A stretch of 23,922 nt of DNA from an uncultured Collinsella sp. (GCA_902494295.1 CABUSL010000014.1:1-23922), one strand, 5' to 3'. Counted from the stretch's first letter, positions 5,993 through 14,765 are shown. Made by a program: numbers and translations. Notes: generated by a model not told the origin, from the sequence alone.

Positions 5993-6975
5993 CGGGACTC
6001 CTTTCGGTCACGTACGCGTTTCTCGCGCACATCATCATAAGTATCGTATGCCTCGACGATACGACCCACCAGGGCATGGCGCACCACGTCGGCGCGCTCC
6101 AGGTGCGCAAACGCCACATCGTCGACACGGCCCAAAATCTTCTCGACATCCGCCAAGCCACCGCGACGACCCACCAGGTCTCGCTGACTCAGGTCGCCGG
6201 TAATCACGAACTTGGAGTTAAAGCCCAAGCGCGTCAGGAACATCTTCATCTGCTCGGGCGTGGTATTTTGCGCCTCGTCGAGCACCACGAAGGCATCGCT
6301 CAGCGTGCGGCCGCGCATGTAGGCAAGCGGGGCGATCTCGATCACGCCGCGCTCCATAAGCTCATCGGTGCGCTCGCGATCCATCATGTCAAAAAGGGCG
6401 TCGTAGAGCGGACGCATGTAGGGATCGATCTTTTCCTCGAGGGTGCCGGGCAAAAAGCCCAGGTTCTCCCCCGCCTCGACAACCGGACGCGTCAAGATCA
6501 GACGGCCCACCTCGTGGCGCTTGAGCGCGGCAACGGCGAGCGCCATGGCCAGATAAGTCTTACCGGTGCCGGCAGGACCCAGGCCAAACGTGATGGTATG
6601 CGAGCGAATGGCATCCACATAGCGCTTTTGGCCGAGCGTCTTGGGGCGAATGGCACGGCCGCGATACGAAAGCAGCACGTCATCGCGAAGCGACGTAGCC
6701 TCATGCTCACCGTCGCGCAAGACGGCTAGGCAGCGAGAGACATCGTCGGCAGACAGCGTGCGCCCGGCGGCCGCCTCGCGAAAAGCGTGTTCGAAAAAAC
6801 GCGCCACGAGTTCGACCTCGTCCGGGTCGCCGCTCACGGCGATGCTATCGCCACGGGCGACCACATGGGCGCGAACCAAGCTCTCGAGCGCACGAAGGAC
6901 GCCGTCGCCGGCGCCCAAAACGCGCGAGGGATCAATTCCCTCGGGAACGGTAAGTCTAATCTTCGAGGCTTCCAT
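5989..6975 (-). CDS. phoH: PhoH-like ATPase
   Basis: This PhoH/YbeZ-family P-loop ATPase is thought to work with YbeY and RNA metabolism; the precise activity of the family is not settled. The 328-residue product has Walker A GPAGTGKT (133-140), Walker B FVVLDEAQN (229-237) and the family block TRPVVEAGENLGFLPG (162-177). The ATG at 6975 is preceded by GGGAGG only 3 bases away and overlaps the 3' end of mtaB by 20 bases. Upstream in-frame codons inside mtaB lack a binding site and family similarity. The phoH-ybeY pair is conserved. Confidence 0.96.
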   Translation of the reverse strand: MEASKIRLTVPEGIDPSRVLGAGDGVLRALESLVRAHVVARGDSIAVSGDPDEVELVARFFEHAFREAAAGRTLSADDVSRCLAVLRDGEHEATSLRDDVLLSYRGRAIRPKTLGQKRYVDAIRSHTITFGLGPAGTGKTYLAMALAVAALKRHEVGRLILTRPVVEAGENLGFLPGTLEEKIDPYMRPLYDALFDMMDRERTDELMERGVIEIAPLAYMRGRTLSDAFVVLDEAQNTTPEQMKMFLTRLGFNSKFVITGDLSQRDLVGRRGGLADVEKILGRVDDVAFAHLERADVVRHALVGRIVEAYDTYDDVREKRVRDRKESR

Positions 6976-8248
6976 GAACCTCCCTGCGCGCATGGACCAA
7001 GCCGGAATCATCGACTCCGATGATAGCAACATCGAGCAGGCACGGGGCTGTAAGTCCACAGGTATCGTCAAGACGGGCATGATGGAACGAACCGAGCGTC
7101 AGGTTGTCGCCGTACTCGAGGACGGCACGCTCGACGGTGCCCACGCGACGACGAGCGTCGGCAATGGCGAGTTCCTGCGCCGCGGCTCGCATACGACGGC
7201 TGCGCTCGGCCATAACCTCGGGCGGCACCTGGTCGGGCATATCGGCAGCAAGGGTACCGGGACGCTTGCTATAGCGGAACACGTGCATACGCGAGAAACC
7301 CACACGACGGCACAGCGCCAGCGACTCCTCGAACTCCTCGTCCGTCTCACCAGGAAAACCGACGATGACATCGCACGAAAGAGACGCCTGGGGCAAGTTG
7401 GCGCGAATCATACGCACCGTGTCCTCAAAGGTCTCGGCGCTATAGGGACGGCCCATGCGATGCAGAGTCGCTGTGCAGCCGGACTGCACGGGCAGGTGCA
7501 AAAACGGGGCGATACGCTGCGGATTGCGCGCCATAACCTTAAGCAGGCGCTCAGAGATATCCATGGGCTCGACCGAGGAAATGCGCACATGCGGAATAGA
7601 CGTGCGCTCCATGATGGCCTCGAGCAGCTCATCGATTTCGACATGCTCGTCGGTCGCGCTCTTGCCATCGTAGGCACCCAGGTTCACACCGGTCAGCACC
7701 ACCTCGGGCACGCCGGCCTCCTGGGCCTCGCGAACTTGCTCGAGCACGGACTCGACGGGCACGGAGCGCTCGGGGCCGCGCGCCTTCCACACAATGCAAT
7801 AGGTGCAGCGATGGTTGCAGCCATCCTGAATCTTCACGCCCAGGCGAGAGCGACCGAGCGCATCGACCACCTCGCCATCGCTGCAGGCGGGAACGCTATC
7901 GGACTCAACACCCAGCACCTCGCATACACGTTCGGCGACATCTATCTTGGACGGCTCGGCAATCACGCGATCCGAAAGCTCCGACAGCTCCTCGGGATGC
8001 AAATTGACCACGCATCCGGTCACGACCACATAGGGCTCGTTTGGATGGGCCAGCGCATGACGGACGGCCTTACGGGTCTTGGCCTCGGCCTCGCCCGTAA
8101 CGGCACAAGTGTTAATGACGATCAGATCGGCATCCTGGGGCTCCACAATAGCAAAGCCCAAGCGCATTAGATCGGCAGTGATACGGTCAGACTCAACCCG
8201 GTTGACACGGCAGCCGAGGTTGACGACGGAAATATGGGGTGCGAGCAC
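6956..8248 (-). CDS. mtaB: tRNA t6A methylthiotransferase MtaB
   Basis: MtaB is a radical-SAM enzyme that adds a methylthio group to t6A37 of tRNAs reading ANN codons. The N-terminal domain carries the three auxiliary-cluster cysteines (C13, C48, C79). The radical-SAM motif CNHRCTYC gives C144, C148 and C151, and a TRAM-like C-terminal domain follows. At 430 residues it is a normal member. LGCRVN at the N-terminus fits MtaB better than MiaB or RimO. The start is GTG at 8248 with AAGGAG 5 bases upstream, 9 bases after the dnaJ stop codon. In many Gram-positives prmA and rsmE stand between dnaJ and mtaB; they are absent here. Confidence 0.95.
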   Translation of the reverse strand: MLAPHISVVNLGCRVNRVESDRITADLMRLGFAIVEPQDADLIVINTCAVTGEAEAKTRKAVRHALAHPNEPYVVVTGCVVNLHPEELSELSDRVIAEPSKIDVAERVCEVLGVESDSVPACSDGEVVDALGRSRLGVKIQDGCNHRCTYCIVWKARGPERSVPVESVLEQVREAQEAGVPEVVLTGVNLGAYDGKSATDEHVEIDELLEAIMERTSIPHVRISSVEPMDISERLLKVMARNPQRIAPFLHLPVQSGCTATLHRMGRPYSAETFEDTVRMIRANLPQASLSCDVIVGFPGETDEEFEESLALCRRVGFSRMHVFRYSKRPGTLAADMPDQVPPEVMAERSRRMRAAAQELAIADARRRVGTVERAVLEYGDNLTLGSFHHARLDDTCGLTAPCLLDVAIIGVDDSGLVHARREVHGSLED

Positions 8249-8257
8249 GCGGGCTCC

Positions 8258-9406
8258 TTAATCGAGGATATCGTCGAGGGCACTCTTGATACGGTCGGTC
8301 ACCGACTTCTTACCGGAAGTGACGTCATCGCCCATCTCATCGGCAAAAGCACGGAGCAGCTCGCGCTGCTTATTGGAGAGATTGATGGGAACAACCACGC
8401 GCAGCTGCACGATCAGGCGGCCACGCGAACCGCCACCGCCAATGCGCGGCATTCCGTAATTATTGACGCTCACGGTGTCGCCGTACTGGGCGCCGGCGGG
8501 AACCGTCACCCTAACGACCTCGTCGGGCATAATGCCCTCGACCTCGATCTCGCAGCCGAGCGCAGCCTGCGCAATCGAGATATCGCTCACCAGGTACAGG
8601 TCGTCACCGTTGCGCTTAAAGCGCTCATGGTCGGCAACGCGCACGTTGACAATCAGGTCACCCGAGGGCTCGCCGCGAAGGCCGGCCTCGCCAAAGCCGC
8701 TCACGCGCAGCTGGCGACCGGTCGAAACGCCGGCGGGAATATCGATGTCGATCTTTTCATGCGAAGGCGTGCGGCCCTGACCGTCGCAGGTCTCGCAGGG
8801 ATGGTCGATGACCGTGCCCTCGCCATGGCAGTCGGGGCAAGGCGAAGAGGACTGAACCTGGCCCAGGAACGAACGCTGAACCGTCGTGACATAGCCCGTG
8901 CCGTGGCAGCGGCCGCACTGCTTTTCCTGTGCGCCCTCTGCCCTACCGGTGCCGTTGCAGTCCTCGCAAGGAGCAAGGCGGTCATAGCTGATCGTCTTTT
9001 TGCAGCCGAGCGCCGCCTCCTCGAGCGTCACCGAAAGCGAGATGGCCATATCACGTCCGCGACGACGCTCACGACGGCTGCGGGCGCCACCGCCGGCACC
9101 GCCGCCAAAGAACGACGAGAACAAGTCGTCCATGCCCATGCCGCCAAAGATATCGTTGATATCGACGTAGCCCGAACCACCAGGGCCGTCGGCAGTGCCG
9201 TAACGGTCGTAGTTAGCACGCTTCTGCTCATCGGAAAGAACGGAATAGGCCTCGTTGAGCTCCTTGAACTTGGCCTCGGCCTCGGGGTCGTCCGAAACAT
9301 CCGGATGTACGGTACGGGCCTTCTTTAGAAACGCACGCTTAATCGTCCGCGCGTCGGCATCCCTGTCGACGCCAAGCACCTCGTAGTAATCCCTATTTTC
9401 CGACAC
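8258..9406 (-). CDS. dnaJ: Chaperone DnaJ, canonical
   Basis: This Hsp40 co-chaperone stimulates the DnaK ATPase and delivers unfolded clients. The order is J domain with HPD (34-36), Gly/Phe-rich linker (about 74-108), CTD I with four zinc motifs CEDCNGTG, CGRCHGTG, CPDCHGEG and CETCDGQG (147-211), then CTD II and the dimerisation tail. The 382-residue length is typical. The GTG at 9406 is chosen because GGAAGGA lies 7 bases upstream and the residues VSENRDYYEVLG match the family start. The 81-base gap to the preceding J-protein gene contains weak -10-like sequences (TATAGG, CAATAAT) but no terminator. I saw no CIRCE or HAIR operator. Confidence 0.97.
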   Translation of the reverse strand: MSENRDYYEVLGVDRDADARTIKRAFLKKARTVHPDVSDDPEAEAKFKELNEAYSVLSDEQKRANYDRYGTADGPGGSGYVDINDIFGGMGMDDLFSSFFGGGAGGGARSRRERRRGRDMAISLSVTLEEAALGCKKTISYDRLAPCEDCNGTGRAEGAQEKQCGRCHGTGYVTTVQRSFLGQVQSSSPCPDCHGEGTVIDHPCETCDGQGRTPSHEKIDIDIPAGVSTGRQLRVSGFGEAGLRGEPSGDLIVNVRVADHERFKRNGDDLYLVSDISIAQAALGCEIEVEGIMPDEVVRVTVPAGAQYGDTVSVNNYGMPRIGGGGSRGRLIVQLRVVVPINLSNKQRELLRAFADEMGDDVTSGKKSVTDRIKSALDDILD

Positions 9407-9487
9407 AACCGAATCCTTCCGACTTTCATTATTGTCACAGTGCGTCCTATACCCAAGCAGGGCCGACCGCAAACAGAGGGTTTGATG

Positions 9488-10591
9488 TTATTGCATTTGG
9501 TACGGCGAAAGCATGGCCCGTTGCGAGCAGCTCGCGAACCAAACCGACACGAGCGCGAACATGAAGCCGTTGGCAAAACCGTTGGCAAACTGCATCGCGC
9601 CGCGCTTCCACCACAGCAGGCTGCGATGAAGCACGCCGTCCGAAAGCACCATGAACAGGCCCATGGCAAACGGAATAAAGCACATCACGGCAAAGGCCGA
9701 GAACACGCCCGAGATGGCCGAGAGTACCAAAAACGGCGCCACGATGCCCATCAGGTAAAAGCCGGTACGGGCTTTACCCTCCAGGCGCTCGGCCTCAACA
9801 TGGGCGCGGCCGACCAGATCGCCGCCCGCGGCACCGTTGGTGCCAGCATGACCCATGCCGCCAATGCGGACCTCGTCGCCATCGTGCGTGCCGGCAGGAA
9901 ACTCAATCGTCTGCTCGGAGGTTACGCGAGTACGACCGCTGCCGCCGCAATCAGGGCAGGGGTCGGCCACGACCTTACCGGAACCGCCGCACTCGGGGCA
10001 GACCGACTGGAACGTGCCCGCACCAAACAGGAAGGACAGGTCGACGTCGATGTGGCCGCGGCCACCGCAGCTCGGGCAGGTATGGGCATGCTCAGACGAA
10101 ACGGAGCCCGAACCGCCGCAGTTGTTACAGGTATCGAAGCGCGTGTAGCGGACGGTCTTGCGGGCACCGCCCTTGGCCTCCTTGGCGTCGAGTTTGATAT
10201 CGACGACCACGTTGGCGCCGTTCTCGGGATTGTAGGCAGCCTGCCCGCGACGCGGCTGGCCCCAGGCGCCACCAAAGGGAAAACCGCCCTCAAAGGGATT
10301 GCCATAGCCCGCGCTGCCGGCGTAGCCGCCGCCATAGGGCGAAGCCGTAGGAGCGCCGGCGAAGGGGTTGCCCGAACGCATGGCGTCGTAGCGCGAACGC
10401 TTCTGCTCGTCCGAAAGCACGGCGTAGGCCTCGGAAACCTCTTTAAACTTTTCCTCGGCATCCGGCTCTTTGTTGACGTCCGGATGGAGCTTACGGGCCT
10501 TTTGCTGGAAGGCCTTTTGAATATCACGCGAGGTGGCGTCCTTGGAGACACCTAGAATCTCGTAGTAATCTTTTTCGTTCATCGTCGCCAT
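9488..10591 (-). CDS. DnaJ-like protein with membrane C-terminal domain
   Basis: The 367-residue protein begins as a type I DnaJ: J domain with HPD (36-38), Gly/Phe-rich linker (about 73-115), CTD I and four intact CxxCxGxG zinc motifs (cysteines 155/158, 172/175, 198/201, 212/215). After CTD I ends near residue 272, CTD II and the dimerisation region are missing. They are replaced by about 95 residues with two or three predicted membrane segments (about 277-297, 298-317, 339-355) separated by LHRSLLWWKR. It probably recruits DnaK to the membrane; that is inference. The ATG at 10591 has AGGAGG 9 bases upstream. It follows hemW by 58 bases, where hrcA stands in related gene orders. There is no frameshift sign: the reading frame is continuous and the membrane part has normal codon use. 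Confidence 0.9.
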   Translation of the reverse strand: MATMNEKDYYEILGVSKDATSRDIQKAFQQKARKLHPDVNKEPDAEEKFKEVSEAYAVLSDEQKRSRYDAMRSGNPFAGAPTASPYGGGYAGSAGYGNPFEGGFPFGGAWGQPRRGQAAYNPENGANVVVDIKLDAKEAKGGARKTVRYTRFDTCNNCGGSGSVSSEHAHTCPSCGGRGHIDVDLSFLFGAGTFQSVCPECGGSGKVVADPCPDCGGSGRTRVTSEQTIEFPAGTHDGDEVRIGGMGHAGTNGAAGGDLVGRAHVEAERLEGKARTGFYLMGIVAPFLVLSAISGVFSAFAVMCFIPFAMGLFMVLSDGVLHRSLLWWKRGAMQFANGFANGFMFALVSVWFASCSQRAMLSPYQMQ

Positions 10592-10633
10592 GCGCGGCAA
10601 CCTCCTGCTCACAGCAGCATATATATTTCGGTA

Positions 10634-10647
10634 ATTCTACCCGAGCG
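10634..10647 (-). promoter_or_regulatory. Candidate promoter of the membrane DnaJ gene
   Basis: On the minus strand CGCTCGGG directly abuts a good -10 hexamer, TAGAAT, 42 bases before the ATG. The same CGCTCGGGTA sequence precedes the lepA -10 at 14752-14765. No good -35 at 17 bases is evident, so recognition may rely on the sequence next to -10. A second AT-rich run, TATATAT, lies closer to the gene. Confidence 0.5.
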
Positions 10648-10649
10648 AC

Positions 10650-11882
10650 CTAAGCTAGATCCCAAAACAGCTCGAACAGAACATTTCCATCGAGCCAGCC
10701 CAGGTGTGTCGGCGCTAAACGAGCTCGAACATGGCCCGCGATGACATCTGCCGAAGTGAAGGGTCCCTCATGGACTCCGAGCGTCTCGGGCACCCAAGTG
10801 GCAAGACCCAATTCGAGCGCGCGATCGCAGGCAGCTGCCAGCTCATCGGCCGGGACGGCACGAGCCGCGCGAACCAAAAGGTCGGACGCGACACCGCGCG
10901 TCATGCGACAAGCAAGCATCAGGTCTTCGGCCGCAGCCTCGCGCTGCGAGAGATATTCGGCCTCGAACGCCGTCGCGTCATCGTCACGTTGCACCAGACG
11001 CACGCGGTACGAATCGCCTCGAGAAGACACGCCGGGGAACAAACCTGCAAGACGATCGAAATCCTCGGCATCGAGCATGCCCGCGGCAGAGCGACCCAGG
11101 CCCAAATAGCCCTGGCCGGTCCAGTAGGCAATGTTATGGGCGCACTCATGTCCGTCGAGCGCATAGCTTGCCACCTCATACGGGTGATAGCCGGCCGCAC
11201 CCAGACGCTCACGCGCCACATCCATGCACGAAGCTTGAAAATCCTCGTCGGGCTCGACCGACTCGTCGCGGCACGCCATGCGATAAAGGGGAGTCCCCTC
11301 CTCAAGCGTGAGCGGGTAGACCGACACATGATGCGGAGCCGCCGCCAGCACGCCATCGAGCGTGCGCCTCCAACTCGCTGCGGTCTGCCCAGGAAGTCCG
11401 CACATAAGGTCGCACGACACGTCAAGCCCAGCGTTCTTGACTGTCGCGATGGCGGCAAGCGCCCGATCGGCATCGTGAATACGGCCGATAGCGGTAAGTT
11501 CGATGTTATCGAGCGTTTGCACGCCCAGAGAGACGCGTGTGACACCAACCTTGGCAAGCGCAGCGGCAAGCTCGGCGGTCAGCGACTCGGGATTGGCCTC
11601 GCAGGTAAACTCAACGGGGGCGCACCACGCACGAATACGCCGCGCCAGCTCCACCAGGCGCTTCCCCGCCAGCGACGGCGTACCACCGCCAACATAGACG
11701 GTGCGGATCTGTTCAAGGGCCCCAGCCTTGCCAAAAGCATCGAGGCGCGCGAACAACTGCTCAAAATAGACATCGAGCGCAGCGCTCAGGTCGCACGGAG
11801 CAAAACTGCGCGAGTCAAAGTCGCAGTACCGGCACTTTTGGGCGCAAAACGGCACGTGCACGTACAGCGCGGTAACGGCCAC
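10650..11882 (-). CDS. hemW: Heme chaperone HemW (radical SAM)
   Basis: HemW, formerly misnamed as an oxygen-independent coproporphyrinogen oxidase, is a radical-SAM protein that binds heme and inserts it into membrane targets. The cluster motif is CAQKCRYC (C13, C17, C20) in the HemW-type context PFCAQKCRYCDF, and GGGTPS follows near 66-71. At 410 residues it is of normal length, with a C-terminal HemN-type domain. The GTG at 11882 has GGAGG 7 bases upstream and lies 2 bases after the dusB stop codon. The lepA-hemW neighbourhood is conserved in Gram-positives, which supports HemW over HemN. Confidence 0.92.
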   Translation of the reverse strand: MAVTALYVHVPFCAQKCRYCDFDSRSFAPCDLSAALDVYFEQLFARLDAFGKAGALEQIRTVYVGGGTPSLAGKRLVELARRIRAWCAPVEFTCEANPESLTAELAAALAKVGVTRVSLGVQTLDNIELTAIGRIHDADRALAAIATVKNAGLDVSCDLMCGLPGQTAASWRRTLDGVLAAAPHHVSVYPLTLEEGTPLYRMACRDESVEPDEDFQASCMDVARERLGAAGYHPYEVASYALDGHECAHNIAYWTGQGYLGLGRSAAGMLDAEDFDRLAGLFPGVSSRGDSYRVRLVQRDDDATAFEAEYLSQREAAAEDLMLACRMTRGVASDLLVRAARAVPADELAAACDRALELGLATWVPETLGVHEGPFTSADVIAGHVRARLAPTHLGWLDGNVLFELFWDLA

Positions 11883-11884
11883 CC

Positions 11885-12928
11885 TTAAGCCTCCAGCGGA
11901 TGTGGAGGCACCGATTCGCCGGCGGCAAGGGCAGCCTCGCAGGCCACCACATCGCGCTCGATCTCATCAACCAGCGCCATAAACTCCTCGTAAGTGGAAC
12001 AGCGCACCACATGGGCACGCCAAGCGGCGGCATGAGGCATGCCTTTTAAGTACCAGCTTACGTACGTGCGGGCACGCGACATGAGCGGCAGGAGCTCATG
12101 CGTCAGCGTTAGGTGCTCACGCAGGGCGTCCAGGCGCTCGACGGAGCTGCGTGCCGGCACCGGTATGCCATCGAGCGCAAGGGCGCGAGCATCACCAAAA
12201 ACCCAGGGGTTTCCGTAGATGCCGCGTGCGATAAACACCGCGCTGGCACCCGAGCTGCGCAGATGCTCTGCGGCATCCTCGGCGCAGAACACATCGCCCG
12301 AACCGATAACGGGAATCTCGACGGCGTCGGCCACCTCATCGACGACAGACCAATCGGCCTGGCCCGTATAGAGCTGCGTGGCACAACGACCGTGCACGGC
12401 AACTGCAGAGGCGCCCGCCCCTTCAAGCATCTGGGCAAACGTTGCGGCGTTGCGGTCCTCGGCATAAAAACCCTTGCGGATCTTCACGGTCACGGGAACA
12501 TGCGCCGCGCCCACCGCTGCCTCGACAATCTTCTCGGCCAGGTCGGGCGTGCGCATAAGCGCCGAGCCTTCGCCCTTGGTAACGACCTTGCGAGCCGGAC
12601 AGGCCATGTTGATATCGATCAATGACAGGCGATCGCCCACACGCTCCTCGACGGCGGCGACGGCATTCGCAAACTGCTCGGGCTTGGAGCCAAAGAGCTG
12701 CACGCAAATCTGCTGCTCCTCGTCGGCCGGTAGCACCAGGCGCCACGTCTTATTGCTGGCATAGGCAAGGCCCGCCACGCTCACCATCTCGCTGTAGGCA
12801 AGGTTGGCACCGCGGCGGCGGCACATGATGCGGTAGGCAGGGTCGGTCACGCCCGCCATGGGAGCCATAAGGAACGGCTGCTCGGCATAGGCGCCCAGCA
12901 GCCGCTTGCTGTATTCAGAAAGCGCCAT
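11885..12928 (-). CDS. dusB: tRNA-dihydrouridine synthase
   Basis: This FMN enzyme reduces uridines in the tRNA D-loop to dihydrouridine. The TIM-barrel start PFLMAPMAGVTDPAYR, the catalytic cysteine region DINMACPARKVV (C110) with GEGSALM, VTVKIRKGF, AVHGR and IPVIGSGDVF are all present. At 347 residues with a helical C-terminal domain it fits the DusB-like group usual in Gram-positives, though the exact target uridine cannot be read from sequence. The ATG at 12928 lies 4 bases after the lepA stop codon. The gene sits between lepA and hemW, which are usually adjacent, so it is a lineage insertion into the conserved order. Confidence 0.93.
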   Translation of the reverse strand: MALSEYSKRLLGAYAEQPFLMAPMAGVTDPAYRIMCRRRGANLAYSEMVSVAGLAYASNKTWRLVLPADEEQQICVQLFGSKPEQFANAVAAVEERVGDRLSLIDINMACPARKVVTKGEGSALMRTPDLAEKIVEAAVGAAHVPVTVKIRKGFYAEDRNAATFAQMLEGAGASAVAVHGRCATQLYTGQADWSVVDEVADAVEIPVIGSGDVFCAEDAAEHLRSSGASAVFIARGIYGNPWVFGDARALALDGIPVPARSSVERLDALREHLTLTHELLPLMSRARTYVSWYLKGMPHAAAWRAHVVRCSTYEEFMALVDEIERDVVACEAALAAGESVPPHPLEA

Positions 12929-12932
12929 AGAC

Positions 12933-14744
12933 CTACTCGTCCACCTTGAGGATCGCCATAAAGGCCTCCTGCGGGACCTCGACCGATCCGATGGCCTTCA
13001 TGCGCTTCTTGCCCTCTTTCTGCTTCTCGAGCAGCTTGCGCTTACGCGAGATATCGCCGCCGTAGCACTTAGCAAGCACGTCCTTGCGACGCGCCTTGAC
13101 GGTGGAGCGGGCAATGATCTTGTTGCCGATAGCACCCTGGATGGGCACCTCGAACAGCTGACGCGGGATAATCTCCTTAAGCTTGTCGCACAGGCCGCGG
13201 GCAAGACCGTAGGCCTTGTCCTTGTGGACGATAAACGACAGCGCGTCCACCTCGTCGCCCGAAAGCAGGATATCGAGCTTCACAAGCTCAGATGGACGGT
13301 ACTCGTTGAACTCGTAGTCCAACGAGGCATAGCCCTTGGTACGGCTCTTGAGCTGGTCAAAGAAGTCCAAGATGAGCTCGGCAAGCGGCATATCAAAGCG
13401 CATCTCGACCGACTTGCTCGTGAGATGGATCATGTCGGTCGTAATGCCGCGGTGCTCGATAGCGAGCTGCATGACGGCACCCGTATACTCGGGCGGGCAG
13501 ATGATCTTAGCCTTGAGGTACGGCTCCTCAATGCGCTCGATACGCGTGGTCTCGGGCAGGTCCTGCGGGCTGCGGACATCGACCATCTCGCCATCGGTCT
13601 TGTACACGTGATAGTCGACCGAAGGGCTCGTGGCAATGAGGTCCAAGTTGAACTCACGCTCGAGGCGCTCCTTAACGACCTCCATGTGCAGCAGGCCCAA
13701 GAAGCCCACGCGGAAGCCAAAGCCGAGCGCCACCGAGGTCTCGGGCTCCCATACCAACGACGGGTCGTTGACGTGCAGCTTATCGAGCGCGTCACGCAGG
13801 TTCTCGTAGTCCTTGTTATCGATCGGGAACAGGCCCGTATAGACCATGGGCTTGGCCTCGCGGTAACCGGGAAGCGGCTCGGGGCAGGGATTCGACGCCC
13901 ACGTGAGGGTATCGCCCACGCGAACGGCCTCGGGATCCTTCAGGCCCGTGACCACGTATCCGACCTCGCCGACCGTCAGCGCGTCGACCGGGGTCTCGGC
14001 GGGACGCTTGACGCCCACGCCATCGACCAAAAAGTCGCCCTTTGCCTGCATCATGCGCAGGGTATCGCCCTTTTTGATGGAGCCGTCAAAGACGCGCACC
14101 GTGGCCACCACGCCGCGATACTCGTCAAAGTACGAATCCAGAATGAGCGCTTTGAGCGGAGCATTTGCATCGCCCTTAGGCGGAGAGATCAAAAAGACAA
14201 TGGACTCCAGCAGATCGTGAATGCCCTCGCCGGTCTTGCCCGAGACACACACGGCGTCATCGGCAGGGATCGCCAGGTCATCCTCGATCTCGGTCTTAAC
14301 CTCATCGGGATGGGCCGAGGGCAGGTCGATCTTGTTGATGGCCGGCACAATGTCCAGATTGGCGTTCATGGCGAGCGTCGCGTTGGAGACGGTCTGCGCC
14401 TCGACGCCCTGCGTGGCGTCGACAACGAGTACCGCGCCCTCACAGGCTGCCAGCGAGCGCGAGACCTCATAGGTAAAGTCAACGTGGCCCGGCGTATCGA
14501 TCAGATTGAACTGATACGTCTCGCCGTCGTCGGCGTCATAGGACACGCGGACGGCGTTGGACTTGATCGTGATGCCGCGCTCGCGCTCGATATCCATGGT
14601 GTCGAGCAGCTGCGACTCCATGTCGCGCTCGTCGACGGTATGGGTGAGCTCGAGGATACGGTCACTGATCGTGGACTTGCCATGGTCGATGTGCGCAACA
14701 ATTGAGAAGTTGCGGATGTGGGAAATGTCAATTGAAGTATTCAT
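12933..14744 (-). CDS. lepA: Elongation factor 4 (LepA)
   Basis: LepA is a ribosomal translation GTPase affecting initiation and elongation under stress. The P-loop AHIDHGKST (17-25), DTPGHVDF, NKIDLPSAHP and the LepA-specific C-terminal domain ending in EAFMAILKVDE are intact. The length of 603 is typical. The ATG at 14744 (MNTSIDISHIRNFSIVAHIDHG) matches the family start. It has no convincing Shine-Dalgarno site, but a TAAGAT hexamer ends only 7 bases upstream, which suggests a leaderless mRNA. It is first in the lepA-dusB-hemW run. Confidence 0.97.
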   Translation of the reverse strand: MNTSIDISHIRNFSIVAHIDHGKSTISDRILELTHTVDERDMESQLLDTMDIERERGITIKSNAVRVSYDADDGETYQFNLIDTPGHVDFTYEVSRSLAACEGAVLVVDATQGVEAQTVSNATLAMNANLDIVPAINKIDLPSAHPDEVKTEIEDDLAIPADDAVCVSGKTGEGIHDLLESIVFLISPPKGDANAPLKALILDSYFDEYRGVVATVRVFDGSIKKGDTLRMMQAKGDFLVDGVGVKRPAETPVDALTVGEVGYVVTGLKDPEAVRVGDTLTWASNPCPEPLPGYREAKPMVYTGLFPIDNKDYENLRDALDKLHVNDPSLVWEPETSVALGFGFRVGFLGLLHMEVVKERLEREFNLDLIATSPSVDYHVYKTDGEMVDVRSPQDLPETTRIERIEEPYLKAKIICPPEYTGAVMQLAIEHRGITTDMIHLTSKSVEMRFDMPLAELILDFFDQLKSRTKGYASLDYEFNEYRPSELVKLDILLSGDEVDALSFIVHKDKAYGLARGLCDKLKEIIPRQLFEVPIQGAIGNKIIARSTVKARRKDVLAKCYGGDISRKRKLLEKQKEGKKRMKAIGSVEVPQEAFMAILKVDE

Positions 14745-14751
14745 GCGGACT

Positions 14752-14765
14752 ATCTTACCCGAGCG
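14752..14765 (-). promoter_or_regulatory. lepA promoter, probably leaderless
   Basis: CGCTCGGG followed by TAAGAT lies 7 bases before the lepA ATG, so transcription would start at or within a base or two of the start codon. The absence of a Shine-Dalgarno site agrees. TANNNT at this spacing is the hallmark of leaderless genes in Actinobacteria. The promoter lies immediately downstream of the rpsT terminator. The 14-base block matches 10634-10647 at 12 positions. Confidence 0.6.

Noticed and set aside
6641..8170. 509-codon plus-strand frame
   Set aside because: Antisense shadow of mtaB and phoH with composition typical of such shadows.
9488..10591. Frameshifted or chimeric dnaJ pseudogene
   Set aside because: The frame is continuous with a good start, all zinc cysteines are intact, and the C-terminal part has coherent membrane segments and GC-rich codon use like its neighbours.
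9407..10640. CIRCE or HAIR heat-shock operators before the J-protein genes
   Set aside because: Looked for TTAGCACTC-N9-GAGTGCTAA and CTTGAGT-N7-ACTCAAG in both upstream gaps; neither is present even in weak form.
12906..14705. 599-codon open frame on the plus strand
   Set aside because: It lies antisense to lepA, which is unmistakable. The translation is an unstructured mix rich in His, Asp, Leu and Arg with no family similarity, as expected from the complement of a GC-rich gene.
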